This document shows positions 13,001-26,800 of a stretch of DNA of 64,000 nucleotides, one piece after another; the first letter of the stretch is position 1; each line of letters opens with the position of its first letter. The stretch comes from Oxyruncus cristatus (Eukaryota; Chordata; Aves; Passeriformes; Cotingidae). The notes beneath the pieces are model-generated. The model was not told the origin of the DNA. It searched no databases and saw only the letters and a list, made by a program, of their open reading frames with translations. The position numbers and the translations under genes were made by a program. Where the stretch lies: NCBI GenBank assembly GCA_013399855.1, contig VXAY01003767.1:433657-497656 (forward strand), written 5' to 3'.

Positions 13001-16000
13001 ATATTCTTATTGAAACAGAATTTTTACTTCTCAAGTGCTGAAAAGTTTACTTAAAACAAAAATGAAACCCTTGTTCTAAGAGACACCTTTAGAGCCCAGT
13101 ATTTTATCTGGAAGCTCCCATAATAAAAGTAACCATAAATTGAGCCTCGGACCTCTCAATCCTCATGAGCAAAAATGTTCAGCAACTCTGATGGGCTTTT
13201 AGACATTATTAGTGACATGCACAGACTGAAGAGAAGGTTCTCCTTTCAACAAAGACATTCACACCCTGTCTTGTGCACATGAGTCTTCTGAGATGTTTAA
13301 GTTCCTCCCTCCTCTTGTGAGCAACTGCAGGAAACAAACTTCTAGGACTCATCACACAATCAATATTCAGTACATTAAAACCTCAGCATATTTCAGTGTA
13401 GATGCTGAACATTTAATCTCTGTCACTAGCCCTGTATACTTCTTGAGTACACAGCAGGAATTTCAATAAATATTTTATAAATGTCCTCAAAGGCTTATCT
13501 CTTTCGCTTTTGCCATCTTCTGTTTTATGACTCCCTTCCTTTCATTAAAAGGTACAACAGTCATATGCACAATGACTATCAATTTTTGAGGTTCTGTAGC
13601 CTGACACTAACCCCTTAATGAGGCTGGTTTTATTTTGTTTTTATTTTTCTTGAAAAAAAAAGCATTAGATGTTTTCAATTGAAAGCTCTCTGGTTTTAGG
13701 GTTTACTTTTTCTTTTCCCTAATTACCATTAACACCTCTCTGAACCATTCCTCTAACAGTTTTATTATTCAATACTTGCTCTTCCACATCTTTTTTAAAG
13801 CTGCAATAGTGATTGTGGTGGGGAATTAACATACCACTTTAAGAATGATTCTGTTAAATTTCTCATTTAATTCTTGCTTTATTTGAACAACTCTAAGAGC
13901 AACTCAATAAACTGAATTTGTCTAGAGGTTCTACTAGGGCTTTTCCTCTATTTTTCACAACAATTATCTTCTCACACTTTGCCCTGAGACAGATGAAACA
14001 AATGAGTAAAGGAATTAGCTCTCCCCCACACACACATCGCCACCAGCACCTTCATGAACCTAGAAATCATTCTAGCACTTTCAAGTGTTAGAAACGTAAA
14101 AGTCCAAACTTCCCAAAGTACTAATGAGCATGTGATTAAGAGTTTATTACTGCATTGCACAGATTTTGCCTTTTTATTTTAAACAGCTGTCACTACAGTT
14201 AGTAAACTTGAATCTGAAGAGGACACTGTCAAGCCTGGTAAAGTTAGTTTTTAGTGCTCTTTTGAAAATGCATCATTCATTCTTGTTCCTCTCATTCATT
14301 TCTTAGTTATAAGTAAAAAGTGTCTGTTTCCTTATGTTGTGTTATGTCTTTTCAAAGAAAAAACAGCAAAATACATGCAAACACAATCTCTTAAGCACTA
14401 AACATCCACTTAGAGACCTGAATAGTATATTACTGCAATCATTGTGGCAAATTTTTGTATGGTTGATGGTGTTTTTTCCTGTTCCTGCTTTGCTTCACTT
14501 CTCAGCTTTATTTGCAGTTTACTAGTATACTCTACCCTGTCCCCTTCAGTGAAGATCTCTCCATTCAATAGTTTATCTAATTAGGTCCAGGGTTCTGATG
14601 AAGTTTCTGTATACTTCCCCTATCATTTGTACCTCATTCTCTTCTTTCTCTCCCCCCTGAGGGTTGTTTGTTTGTACCTAAGGGTTTCTAATATCCCTAA
14701 GTAAAATAAAAGTCACAACAAACAGCTCCATCCAGTGGTTCTCTTTGTGATTGTATTTCCCATGTTCATTTTGAGCATATAATTTAGATGAATGCTTTGG
14801 AAAATGTGTGTGAACAATATGAATATCGATATGAAGTAAACAAACATCCCCTAGAAGTTTCATTTTTCTCCCATAACTGTATTTATTTCTTTTTACAACA
14901 ACAATATTCCCTTCATAATTAGGAGAAGCAACTGCAAAATACTTGTAGCTCAAAGATAAGAGGGTTTTTTAATCTGATCGGCATGGTATGGCAAATACTG
15001 TACACATCCATAGAAAGGACACTTCACAATAGAACACTTTTGGGTTTAACTTGGAAAGTTAGAACTAAAGGTATTTTAGCTTTACTTTGATTCTTTTTGA
15101 GTCTAAAGATTCTTTTTTAATCAAAGGAGACCAATATCCAGTTTTTTTAGAAAAGAATAGGTAATATATTTATTGCCATAGTCAACTATGTGTGCCAGCT
15201 ATTATATTCTTCATATCTTTCTGCAGTAATGTTATCAATACAATTCTGAAAAAGCTTCAAAGAATCTTGGAAGTGTTAGAAAGGGGGGACAGCTGGCATG
15301 GCTTAGAGACTAATCTGAAACTACTGGATTTCTAATTTATAAAAACAGCACATATCAGGGAACCATCAGCAGGTGCTTTGGGAAGATACACCTCTGGGCC
15401 CATCCCTTTGTCCCATTCATCCTTGTTTACGGAGAAATTCAAAGGACTATGCTGGAGGAGAGGACTTGTAGAACAACTAAACAAAAATGAAGATGTAATA
15501 CAAGCTTTTTGCAAACTTTTGCATACCAATTCACTTGAAAACTTTTACATATCAAATTTGTCATACTGGATATTTTCTTTTGTGAATGAAGCATAACTGC
15601 AAGGAATTAAATGTATGCAAATAGACATGCACATTGCTCTGAGGCAGAGGCTCCTTTTCGCTAAGCCATTTCTTTTCTCAAGTTTGCTGAAAGAATATTT
15701 TCTATAAATTTGACATGCAAATTACAAACAAAATTACTGTGGTTTTAGTTTTCAAAACTATTTTGTGAAATTATCTTCAAAGTAATGTTTAAATTATTAG
15801 AGAATTGGATTTTAACTGCTAAAATACTACTCAAGGCTGTGAATTTATGCATCTTCATAAACTTTTATATTGCTCTTAAGTTTCTATTTATAATTTTTCT
15901 CTCTGTCATCAAGTTCTATACCTACTCCTGTAGACTAGTATGAGTTTGTTTCTTCTCCTTAACAAGAAGCACTTGAATAACAAACTGTTCTGACAATCGT

Positions 16001-16508
16001 TCTTGGATTGCCACAGAATAAATGTCATTTCTTTACTGATAAACAAGGCATAGCTATTCCTCATGCTTAGAGTTTACTATGATCTTAATAACAATAATCC
16101 TGATTACTCTAAATTGATTTTGACAGTAAAATTAGACAAACAAGTACAAAACTGTATCTTTAAAAATATTTTCCTCTAGGTAACGAAAGAAATTATGCTA
16201 TTTAAAAAAAAATATTATGATGTTTCATCTTATTTCCATATTTTAAATGTTCTGTTAATATTGAAAATGGTATTGATTCACTCAGTATAAGACACCAAAG
16301 TCAGTGGCCTAAGAATGTATTTTAAAGTGTCAGAGTACTGTACCATCAGAAATGATAATGACATATTTTTAATACAAAACAAGGTTGGGCTGAAATGAAA
16401 GACAAACAGAAAGACTTGTAGTTAGTCCAGCTATGGGTGATAAATTCTCCAAAGAAAAGCGTACCACTCCATTGAAAATGGATGGGGTTGTCTGGGATCT
16501 GTCAGTCG

Positions 16509-16542
16509 GTTGTTGTTGTTATTGTTGTTGTTGCTGTTGTTG
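16509..16542. repeat. (GTT)n microsatellite, imperfect
   Basis: About eleven GTT units interrupted by one ATT and one GCT. The valine-rich frame across it is an artefact. Confidence 0.9.
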
Positions 16543-19500
16543 TAATCATTTGCCATTTTGAGAAGTTCCCATACCAAAATTTATTACCATTTCTGCACCA
16601 TAGTGTACACAGGGCCAAAACAACTGTTGTGCAACTGGTCAGGAAGTCAATGGGAAAAAGTATAGCTCAACTTAAAATGAGAATGCAGTAGTACTTTCCA
16701 ATACAAGAGATATGAAAATCCATGACAAAGCAGTAAGTCTAAAGACTGCAGCTGGTAGTTCCAATTACATTTTACACGAGGGAGCCTTTCTTGTTCTAGG
16801 TCAGAATTTTCATAATTTAGGAGCAATAACGTGATAAAACCATATAAATCTGTACAAAGCTAGTCAACAAGCTTTATATTATTGTATTTATTATTTGTAT
16901 TATTATTTCCTTATCAAAAGAGCAAAATCTACAGAGTATTCATAATATATAATTTAACAAATGTTAATAGAAAACATTTCATGGCTTTCTTAAAAGAGGA
17001 AAAAAATTCTACAGACCTCTGATTTTTCACTTGTATATGCAGTACCTAAGAAATTTTTTATGTTTGAACTTGTTCATGTCTAAAAGGAATGAAGATTTAT
17101 GTTTTAGAAATCAAACAGCATTTCTATAGTAGCTATATGAGCCCAGGTATTTTTCTCACCTTACTGTGCTAGAATTAGTAGCCAAATAGTCTGAGTTACC
17201 TGACTGCAAAGCAGAATAAACAGCAGTGTCAAAACTGCTTGGGAAAGATATGTTTGGACATGGCTGTATGTTGTCACAGTCATACCCATCATAGCAACCA
17301 GTTTGATACGTCCCTTAGGAGGATGTAGGATGCAAAACTTTCACCATAGTGCTATTTAGAAAAGGAGTGGGACTGTGATGATAGCATACTGTAAAGAAAA
17401 AAAAAATCTGGCCATTTTTTGACCATTCTGAAGCTTTTGTTTCAGAATATTTATATCTCACCTGAAGTACTCTATATCTGAAGTACCAATTATAGCTACC
17501 TAAAATCAAGGTCTGTATTGAATTATATATTCATATGTGAATTACATTATTTTCTCACATTTTATTTGTGTGACATTCCTATTAAAAATAATAATTGATT
17601 TTAGCTTTAATCTTTGAAACATTAAAAGAAACTGAATAAGGAATCCCATTGCCTTGTCATAGATTTTTAACACAAATATTTACATCTGCTGACAAAAAAA
17701 TAAAACAACTGTCATTATACTGAGTATGCATTACTTTCCTTGATCACTGCCAACCTGAGAATGTTCATCTGAATCATAATACATAATTTCCCAGAGCTGG
17801 CACTTCAGGAAATAGCCACACTTCCGATTAGATGCTTAGTGTGGAAAAAAATGCCAATAACAAACAGGAGAAAATTAATACATTACATACACAATTTTCA
17901 CTTGCAGATTTGAGAAAGATGTGGGAATAGAGATATCTGATATCTGCAGCAGTTAAATATATGAAGAAGTTGGTCTGTGCTATAAACAGATTTGTCTTAA
18001 TGGATTAAATCTTGTTCAATAGGTGTCAGCTTTACAAATGAAGGATGGAAATTCTGTATAAATGCGCTATTCCCATATCTTCTTTGCTTTATGCACTGTT
18101 TCAATAAATCAAAGATAGAAATTATCAGAGAATTTCACATGACTTCAAAAAAATTTTAAAAGGGTCACTTCTAGGAATATTTTTAAGTTATCTCTAAAAG
18201 CCTAGATTTTACTACCTAAGAGATCAAGTCAAACAGTGGTAAAAAGTTTCTTTTTTTCAGAGTAAAGAGTTTTGTTGGTCAGAGAACCAGGGAGTTCTAT
18301 ATTTTTCTATAGTTTTGGTAACATTTGTGTGTAAAATATTTTGTAGTGTTTCTGGTTCCCCTAGAATACAGACAACTTTCCCAAGAAGTCTGACATATTC
18401 ACAATTTTGCGGTTATCTCCTTAAACTCTTTTTGCCTCGCACCTAGTTGACCAGCACTTCCTCTCTGGGAACTGGTCTCAAAGACTTCCAATAGAACAAC
18501 TAGTAAATAAAATAATCAGGATTTCATGTTTCTGAGGTGAAGAGAATGGAATACTGTTGTGCTTCATCTTAAGGCTGCAATGCCTTTTCCTTTCAAGCCC
18601 ACCTTTACAGTTGCCAGGCAGGCTGTTAGGCACTCACAGCCAAACCCCAAACATTGCATATTGGACCATTACCTGAATTTCAGCTAATTACAGCTGAATT
18701 ATTTTGCTATAATTCAACTACCAGTGATTAGAGAAGAAATGCTGAATTTATGGAGAAAATATTTCAACTATGCAAATGTTGGGGAGGAGCGTGCTACTCC
18801 ATTAGATCTGTGATGCGACTGATGACTTCCTCCTTGTCCTTGTGTAAGTTTTTATCTAGTGCCTTTCAAATGCTTTCATGCTTTTAGTGAAATGAGTCAC
18901 TGCTCCATTTCCCACATAAAGGAGACTACACAATTTGTTCATGTTATTGATAGAGCTGTACAAACAACCTAAAAAATATGACACTGATGCTCTGATAATA
19001 CATATACCCAGTTCCCTGAGATTCAAAAGCCATTCCGTCCATCTTAAATATTGTAAAACTTCTAAATACTTAGATAGCTGGAAACTTCTAGACCTAAAAT
19101 GACTGTTCAAATATATTTCTTTTACGTAATGCTATTTCTGTTGACTATATACTAATGATTTTCTTTCTAACAGTTCCTCATACTTATCTTCATTAAACTT
19201 TTTAACTATTCACTTCAGGGAACAATATTTGCATATACCTTAGGTAACTACCTGTAGGGTAAAAAGCTTGTTTGGAGAATTATTTGTCCACGTTTTTACA
19301 TACCAGTAGGGTACAATATTAACCTGTGGAAATTTTTTGTATAGAAGAAGTGTTAAAGTAGATATGTTGGTGATGAAGTAAAGTAGGATTTCATAAAATA
19401 TAAGAGAAATATAATAACCTTTCACATTGTTTATTTATAAAACCTATATGCTACCTGAAAGAAACAGAAGAGAACCAGGATGGCTCAAATGCACACTGTG

Positions 19501-19827
19501 TTGCCATTTAAAGAACTTTTCCATAAACGAAAGGAGGGCTGATTCACAAAGAAGAGAAAATTCATATCCAGTATTATGCACTAGAAACAATATGACCAGT
19601 TTCATCTCATGGTTCCCTCAGGTATTCCTGAAGGATAGCTGAATAGTGTTCAAGTGAATAAACTATTCAAGGCCAAAACTTCATACTCTGAGGTGTTACA
19701 AACACAGCTGAGAAAACTGCAGAGACTTGGACAACCATTACTGGACTCCATTCACCTGCATTATCAATACAGTATCTCTTTCTTAGAACTACATTAAAAG
19801 AGAACTGCTTTTCTCCCTCCGCTTCAT

Positions 19828-19861
19828 GATTATAATTATTATTATTAATAACAATAATCAT
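19828..19861. repeat. (ATT/AAT)n simple repeat
   Basis: A run of ATTATTATTATTAATAACAATAATC type with a weakly palindromic layout. It is the source of an asparagine-rich minus-strand frame. Confidence 0.75.
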
Positions 19862-22800
19862 GTTTTTAACATATAAATATAATTTTTCTTAGTCTTTTCT
19901 TACTGATCATTACTTTATGTTTTTATAATATGGAGGTGTATTAACAATAGTTGTTTATTTTTGTAAAATAAAAGTGACTTTTGCCCTTCTAGCTATTGTG
20001 ATAGCTGCATTGAGAATTTATTTAAAATTAAGTACCCAGTTTTATACATAAAATAAAGAAACTGACAAAACACATGGCTATTAACTTCAGAAGCATCACT
20101 TCTTTGAAATTGTAATTGTGTATGTAATAAACTGATATATCTCTAGAAAAAAATCCTTTTGAAAATGATTGAAACAAATATTTCAGATACGTAGTAAAGA
20201 AAAAATACTAATAATCTAGAGAAGTATGTATCAAGAGGAAAAACCCTAACATTTTCTAAAGTGGTAGGAAAAGAATATTGCTCCTCACACACAAATCATA
20301 AAGTTATGCACCTTAGGCAGAGGCAGCAATCAGTAGAGTGCAGTCTGCAGTCAGCAATTAACTCATTGAGGTATCTACTAGTAATTATTAGAAAGAGGAG
20401 GAAAAAGAAACAATATTTCATCAAATCATGTGATACCCTAGCATCAAATCATAAGAAATTTTGGTCATAAAAAACATAATAAGAAAAGAAAAAAGAGGTT
20501 AATCCATTTTGAGAGAAGTCCCCAAGACATCTGCACTGTGTGATTCTCGACAGCTGGATGAGAAAAGATGTACTCTTACTCTTACAAACCTTGGAGGTTT
20601 GCTACCAGTGATGCAGGGGGTGGAGACTTGATACTGTACTTTATAAACTAAGATGTTAAAGTATATAAGGAAAATTCTCATACTTGAGTATAACTGTAAT
20701 AACTTATACTGGGGTTTTAATCTATTTTTGTACCTTTGCTCCATTATTGCAAAGCATATGCTTCTGTATAAACATATTTCCTAGCCTAAGTGGTAGAACT
20801 AACTCTGTGAACGTAAACAAAAGTATTTCGTTCACAAGGTACAACAAGCCTTAAACCCAGCATGTTGATAAGCAGCACTGATCACCCTATTTACCTTTGT
20901 GTCTGAGGTGAAATGTGAAATGTGTCTGAGCCTCTCTAACCTGCCCTTGAATGGATTTAGAAACTGGAAATCTAAGAGTCTACTCAGAGTGCTTAAGCTC
21001 CCATGACCAGCACTTACATAGAAACTCATGCAACATTCAGGAAAGAGTGGGATGAGCATTCAACCTGGAAATTCATTTAATGGCAATTGGCAAATACCAA
21101 TAATTGACAATTAAAAGTTGTTCACTGTAAAAATTAATAGAGGACTTAAAAGCTGACAACAGCTCTTTACATCATGGTCTTTTGGAAGGATCTGCCACTA
21201 TAAACACAATTTTGCCTACAAGGTGTTTGCAGCGTTTTGATTGAAACAGACTGTTTTTTCAATGTCTGTATTGTATTTCATCAAAGATTTAGTGTTTCCA
21301 AATACAGCTTCAGGGAGCAGTTTTATTCTGAAAAAGAGTTTTTTTATTGTGCTTTCAGCTCATTCAAAATAAAATTTCATTTTAAAAATTGATTATTTCT
21401 GTTCTGTGGGAAATTCTGTAGTGTCCATTCAACACTTAGCTTGCCTCACAGTTTTTGAGGGCCAAACCCTATGTTGAAGGCAACCTCATTACATCAGTTT
21501 CTCTACCGTCACTCTAAAATATCTTAATAAAAAGTTTTTAGAACATTTGGATACAAATATTTGCATCTTTTTTCCTTTAAAACCAGGAATCTCATCTGGC
21601 TGCTACAACAGCAAATCTAATGTGGTCTACACAAAAGTAATTTGCTTTAAAGAAACCCCAGCACTTAAGATTAATTTCTCAGATTAAGATTAAAATCATA
21701 AAGACCTTTAAACTGAAGCAGTCAAGTAGGAGGTAAACTCATGCCGTGGTAATCTGGTATCTGAAACTCCAACGCAGAATTAAGTTAGGTCTTAGCTATA
21801 TTTCCCCCAGTTCATCCTCCTGATCACACTCCTTTTGAAAGTCTTTTCCATCGCCCTTTTCAGTCCCCAGCTAAGGGAGAAAAATATTCCAGTGTTCATG
21901 TCAGCCTGGCAATGAACTCCGTGCTATCTCTCTGGTTTAAGTATTAAAAATTTGAAATGGTCTCTAAGCAAGCAAGGAGGCATATTGTGCTGCTCTTTTT
22001 ATTACATAAAAAATATGGACAAATCATTCCACTGTTAAAAGAACCCGCAGACTCCAGATTCTGAAATAGCACTTCATTCCTCAGACACTAAAACTGTTCC
22101 TCTCTGAAGAGCCTTTAGTGACACAAACACACAGAAAGCCTTCTGGCTGTTTTATTATCTTACAGAGCCCTGTGTTCTTTTGCAGAGGCCTCTTGCCTGC
22201 TGCAGCAGCAGCACCATAAATAAACAATACACTGCCACTCTGGAAAGGATGAGTCTTTTCAACAGATCTCCACAGAGAAATGTATCTCGGGGCTGCCTGC
22301 TGCTTGCAAAAGTGAAATGTGATGAGCAGCAGAAGTGGGGCAGGCACGGACAGCCCCCCAGGTGAATGCTGGCTGGGAAATGTTTTTTAATTTATCTGGT
22401 TCCCTGAGTGATCATCCTGAGAATATTAGGCTTCTGCAAGTAGACGTCTTCCCCTTGGGTGCTCTCTCTCTTGGTTTGCCCCCTCCCCTCAAATGCACAC
22501 ACACAACACTAACAATGGATATACCACTAAAAAGGGTTTGATAATCAGGAGGAGCCAAACCTGGGTAACAGGCAGTCTACAGGCAAATCATGAGCAAAAG
22601 TTACCATCAGAGGTGGTGGGGTGCCCTTTTGGAAGTCTCACAAAGGTATATTATACGCTTTATATTATACGTTTGTGCAAGGATGGGTTGGAACTTTTCA
22701 TTGCTAAACACTGAGCACCTTCTGCTTGTTTGAACAACAGATGGATTTTTGTCTGGTCAGGTGGCAAGGCTCGTACTAGTTTAGAACAGAAAAGCTCTGA

Positions 22801-23090
22801 AGTGCTGTTATGCACAGCATCCATATCTCCATGCTGTCAATAAGAAGGGGACTTACGAAGTGCCTGAACCTACAGAGATGGTTATTTGCATTCTTCAGCG
22901 TGTTTGAGGAACAGCTGATGGAGGTTATCCGGCTGCTCCACTGTTTAGTCACTAGCAAATGGGAATTGAGAATGCTGACACTTTATTCAAAGAGAGCCAA
23001 GACAGGTTCTGAAAGGTACTGTGTCTGCTGACACAGGTAATCTTGAGCTTCTGTAATACTGAATATATTCTGGACATCTTCAGCAATCAT

Positions 23091-23805
23091 TGAATCATAG
23101 AATAGTTTGGGTTGGAAGGGACCTTAAAGCTCACTTAGTTCCAATCTCACTGCCAGGGGCAGGGACACCTTTCACTAGACCAGGTGGCTCAGAGCCCCAT
23201 ACAACCTGGCCTTGAACACTCTCAGGGATGGGGCATCCACAGCTTCTCTGGGCAATCTGTGCCAGTGCATCACCATCCTCACAGTAAAGAACTTCTTCCT
23301 AATATATAATCTTAACCTACTCTCTTTTGGTTTGAAACCATTACTTCTTGTACTGTCATTACATACCCTTGTATCAAGTCCCTCTCCATCTTTCTTGTAG
23401 GCTTCCTTCAGGTACTGGACGGCCACAATTAGGTCACCCTGAAGTCTTCTCTTCTCCAGGCTGAACAATCCCCGTTCTCTTAGACTTTCCTTATAGGAGA
23501 CATACTCCAGTACTCTAATCTTCTCGGTGGCCCTTCTCTGGGCTTGCTCCACCAGGTCGATGTCCTGCCTATGCTGGAGGCCAAAGAGCTGAATGCAACA
23601 CTCCAGTTGGGGTCTCACAAGAACCGAGCAGATGGGTAGAATCACCTCCCTCAGCTTGCTGGCCACTCTTCTTTTGGTGCAGCCCAGGATAGGGTTGGCT
23701 TTCTGGGCCAGTTTATGTCCAGTCTGTGGAACATTTTCACTAACCCCACAAATAAAACCATTTGTAAGCAGGCTGCAGCATCCCTGAGTATCTTTATGAC
23801 ACAAG
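23091..23805 (-). mobile_element. CR1 LINE, 5'-truncated, minus strand
   Basis: The left edge TTGAATCATAGAATAGTTTG is the reverse complement of the CR1 3' terminus. It is followed by GGGTTGGAAGGGACCTTAAA and then the reverse complement of the 3' UTR and the ORF2 C-terminal region. About 700 bases are present, ending in the region just before the conserved KANPILGC motif. It is the best-preserved CR1 in the window, with an open frame through the coding part. CR1 copies by target-primed reverse transcription and usually truncates at the 5' end, which fits here. No clear target duplication was found, as is usual for CR1. Confidence 0.95.
23175..23804 (-). pseudogene. CR1 ORF2 C-terminal fragment (reverse transcriptase tail)
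   Basis: A 209-codon open frame matching the end of the CR1 ORF2 polyprotein, downstream of the RT catalytic core. Visible conserved stretches, in order, are QKANPILGC (about residue 35), LREVILPICSVLVRPQLECC (about 50-70), QRRATEKI, LRERGLFSLEKRRLQGDL (about 108-125), RLRLYIRKKFFTVR and HWHRLPREAVDAPSLRVFK near the C-terminus. The full ORF2 is about 900-1000 residues, so the endonuclease and the RT palm (the YADD-type motif) are missing and it cannot be active. The first ~30 residues do not look like CR1, so the ATG is incidental. The absence of stops suggests a younger insertion than the other CR1 copies here. Confidence 0.85.
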
Positions 23806-26800
23806 TTCTACCTATGTAGGGCACAGCTGGTGTCCCTGAAGCTATATATAGCAGTTCCTGCAGCCTGATAGGAACGTGCCTCTCTGGTCTGATGTGGTGA
23901 ATCCCAAAGTCACATCAAATTCCTTTTACTATCATTTAGGAATTTTCTGTACATAAAGAAAATATCTGGTTCATAATCTGTATAAATGTCTAGGAACCTT
24001 CCCTTCCTAGAGAGTTAATATTATTTGCAGACTTCAAGGACAGAAGGAACTAGTATTTGACATGATCTTTCTGAGAAGGCTGGCTGACTTACCTCCAGGA
24101 TACCAGCCCTACCTTCAACCCCATTTCTCTGAGACAAAGAGTATTATTGCAGTGATACTGTATATAGTGAGAGCTGTACAAGAGATCGATTTAAAAAATC
24201 AAAACAGATCCATCCCAGCAAGTAAGCTATCACTGAGTAGAACTAAAAAAGAGATATGTCTCCCAGGCAAGTAATCAATGAAAAGAATTTGCAGTATTAC
24301 TGGACACCTTTTCAGAACTCACTGGCAATTGTTATTCAGCCAGAAACTGCCACAGAAAAACAAACCTTGTATGATAGCAACATTATCTCTTTTTCTGTAT
24401 TCCAGCTATTTCGTCCCCATCCAGTGGTCAGTTTTCAAAATCATCTGGCTCATTGGATCTCCATTTCAAGTCTGTTGTACGTGTCTTTGTACCCATTAGT
24501 TCATTCGTCTTTCAGCAGTCAGCTGGTAAAAGTTCATGTCAAATCACTGACAGTGAACTGCTCCTGCAACTGTCATTCTGGTAGTGCCATTCAGGTCTGA
24601 TCATTCCCAATGAGAACCATGTAGGAATTAATTCAAACAAATATGCCCACACAACAAGTAAGAACTGTTATTTTCCACAGTATAAATTTACTTCTTCAAA
24701 ATTCACTGATAAAATGGGAGTTGTGAGGAAAAAAATGGCATCCCTTTTTTTTTTTCCAAAACAGTAAGAACATTCATACATTCAAAACATTCCTAATTTT
24801 CTTGAAGCAAGTACATGTTCAGATATCTTACCAAACATGAAGACAGTAGAAACAGTATACTCTGTGATAAGTAATACAGCAATTACAGACCCTGAAAGGA
24901 AATTTGAAGAACAAGCAGCCAAAACACTGTTTCGTTGATCGTATGAAAATTGGGAGAGAAATGACATGAGCATACTTTAGGGCACAAGCACACTTTACAC
25001 ATAAGCAAAAATAGTATCTTACCAACAATTTCAATTTAGTCAGTTAAGTCAATAATTTAGTAGTAAGCACATATCTAAAAGGTGGAACTGACGAGTAAAC
25101 TAAAAGATAGCAAGGAGGCTGCTCAACAATTTCAAAATATATTTGTGCTCGCTAGATCTACTTGCTTACATTTTATCTTGTAACTAATGAGGAAACGTAG
25201 TCAGAAGGAAAGGATAGAAAGATAATAAAAATCAAAATACAATGCAATACAGGAGAAAAAGCATACCTTTTTTTCTGAAAAGTTTGATTTGACTCATAGA
25301 TCTGTAAAAAACACATAGAGCTAGCTGGAGGGGTCTTTTGATAGAGCAGAGTCTTAAATACTTAGATCACTTCGAAAACCTCTGTTTGATGACACCTTCA
25401 AAATTGGTCTTCTGCCTCTTGTTGTCCCCTCAGAGGTGCAAAATATGACAAGTTCCTGGTAAATGTTATCCTTATTATTATGCTTAAGATATGTGTGAAG
25501 TTTTAGTGCATTTCCTTGCCTGCTAAACATCTTTCCATTACACTGTGATTTTTTCTTAAAGATCCGACTAAAGAAAAATGTTTCTTTGACCTCCTCCAGG
25601 TTTTGCTGTGAACAAAATTGAGCTGGGTTTCTAAGGTCCTCTTTGAACTTGATTTCACTGCTGAAGAAAGGCTACAGTTAAATTAGGAACTTCAACAAGT
25701 TTCTAAAACTTATATAAAACCCTGTCTTATGGACTTCTTTCTTTGTCAAGTTTTAGTTTTCAAATGTCATAGTATGTGCTAGTTAAAGTTCTTCTTCCTA
25801 TCTCTTGCAAAGTGTGTTAGGGAGTAATAGAGCTATGGAAGCAAATTTGTGAATTTTTCATACTCCTTATTCCAGAAAAACCTCCAAATAGAGTGATTTG
25901 GTCTGATAGTGAATGAGTTATTGTGAATGCTTCATTTATTGTTCCATGTAAAATGGGTAACATTAGTTAAAAACAGCAGAAAAGATGCTTTGCCCATTTG
26001 AAATCAGAATTTATGGAGCATCCAACTTCTCCACGGAAGAAATACTTCCTTTTCCCATGTGCCTAAGAATAATCAATAATTAATGATTTCTATGCAATTT
26101 CTGACTTATGAACATCCCAAACTCTCTATTTTTAGGCGTAAGTCAAATGAACCCAAAGACAGAAGGCACAATTTGTAAATACATGGGATCTATCTTCTGC
26201 TCTGAGAATGTGACTGCTCTCCGTTTTTCTGAGCTTCGGTTCATTCTCTGACAATCTGTGTAGCAGAAGTTATTTTGATTTATTATCTCATAATTTTCAC
26301 CAGGTCTCAAATCGTTGTTATCAAGGGAATCATTTCCAAAACACATTTCAGCAGTGGCTCATACACGAGTACTTCCTATTCATTAGGAAGAAGTCTGCAA
26401 GTGAAAAATATAACACCTCTGCTGTCTGTCTCCTCTGCAAAGGATCCAAAAGACTTTAATATGATAAAGTTCCTGTGTTCTGAAAAGTTGATTCCTGGAG
26501 AGGAAACCAATGCTATATTTGTCATATGATACTTGGGGTTTGATAAAAAGTTTCCAGCAACTCCACCAGCTACTGCTTTGTGCAGATCAATAACTTGCAC
26601 CTGGGAAACTATTTAAATAATGAGATTTTCCTTTTTAATTTTAAGAAGCTACTGAAACTCCTGAAAAACTTCTGAAAAACCTCTAAAATGTTTTTCCAAT
26701 CTTTTTCTCACTTTCAATTCTGGGCAAGACAGTGATAAATACACAGGCCTAGAGTTTCGTTTCTCACAATTTTTGTTCAGTTTCAGTTTAAATCAGTCAA

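Larger units (their letters stand above)
10081..23090. other. Long AT-rich non-coding region
   Basis: About 13 kb without a supported gene or a clear interspersed repeat. It has one (GTT)n microsatellite, an ATT-type run near 19830 and several A or T homopolymers. The frames (60-97 codons) show no domain and no consistent splice context. The stretch around 22080-22350, which is less AT-rich and low in simple repeats, could be a conserved non-coding element, but that cannot be judged from one sequence. Confidence 0.55.

Noticed and set aside
24256..24600. 114-codon plus-strand frame
   Set aside because: No domain, ordinary AT-rich non-coding composition, and length within chance range for 64 kb.
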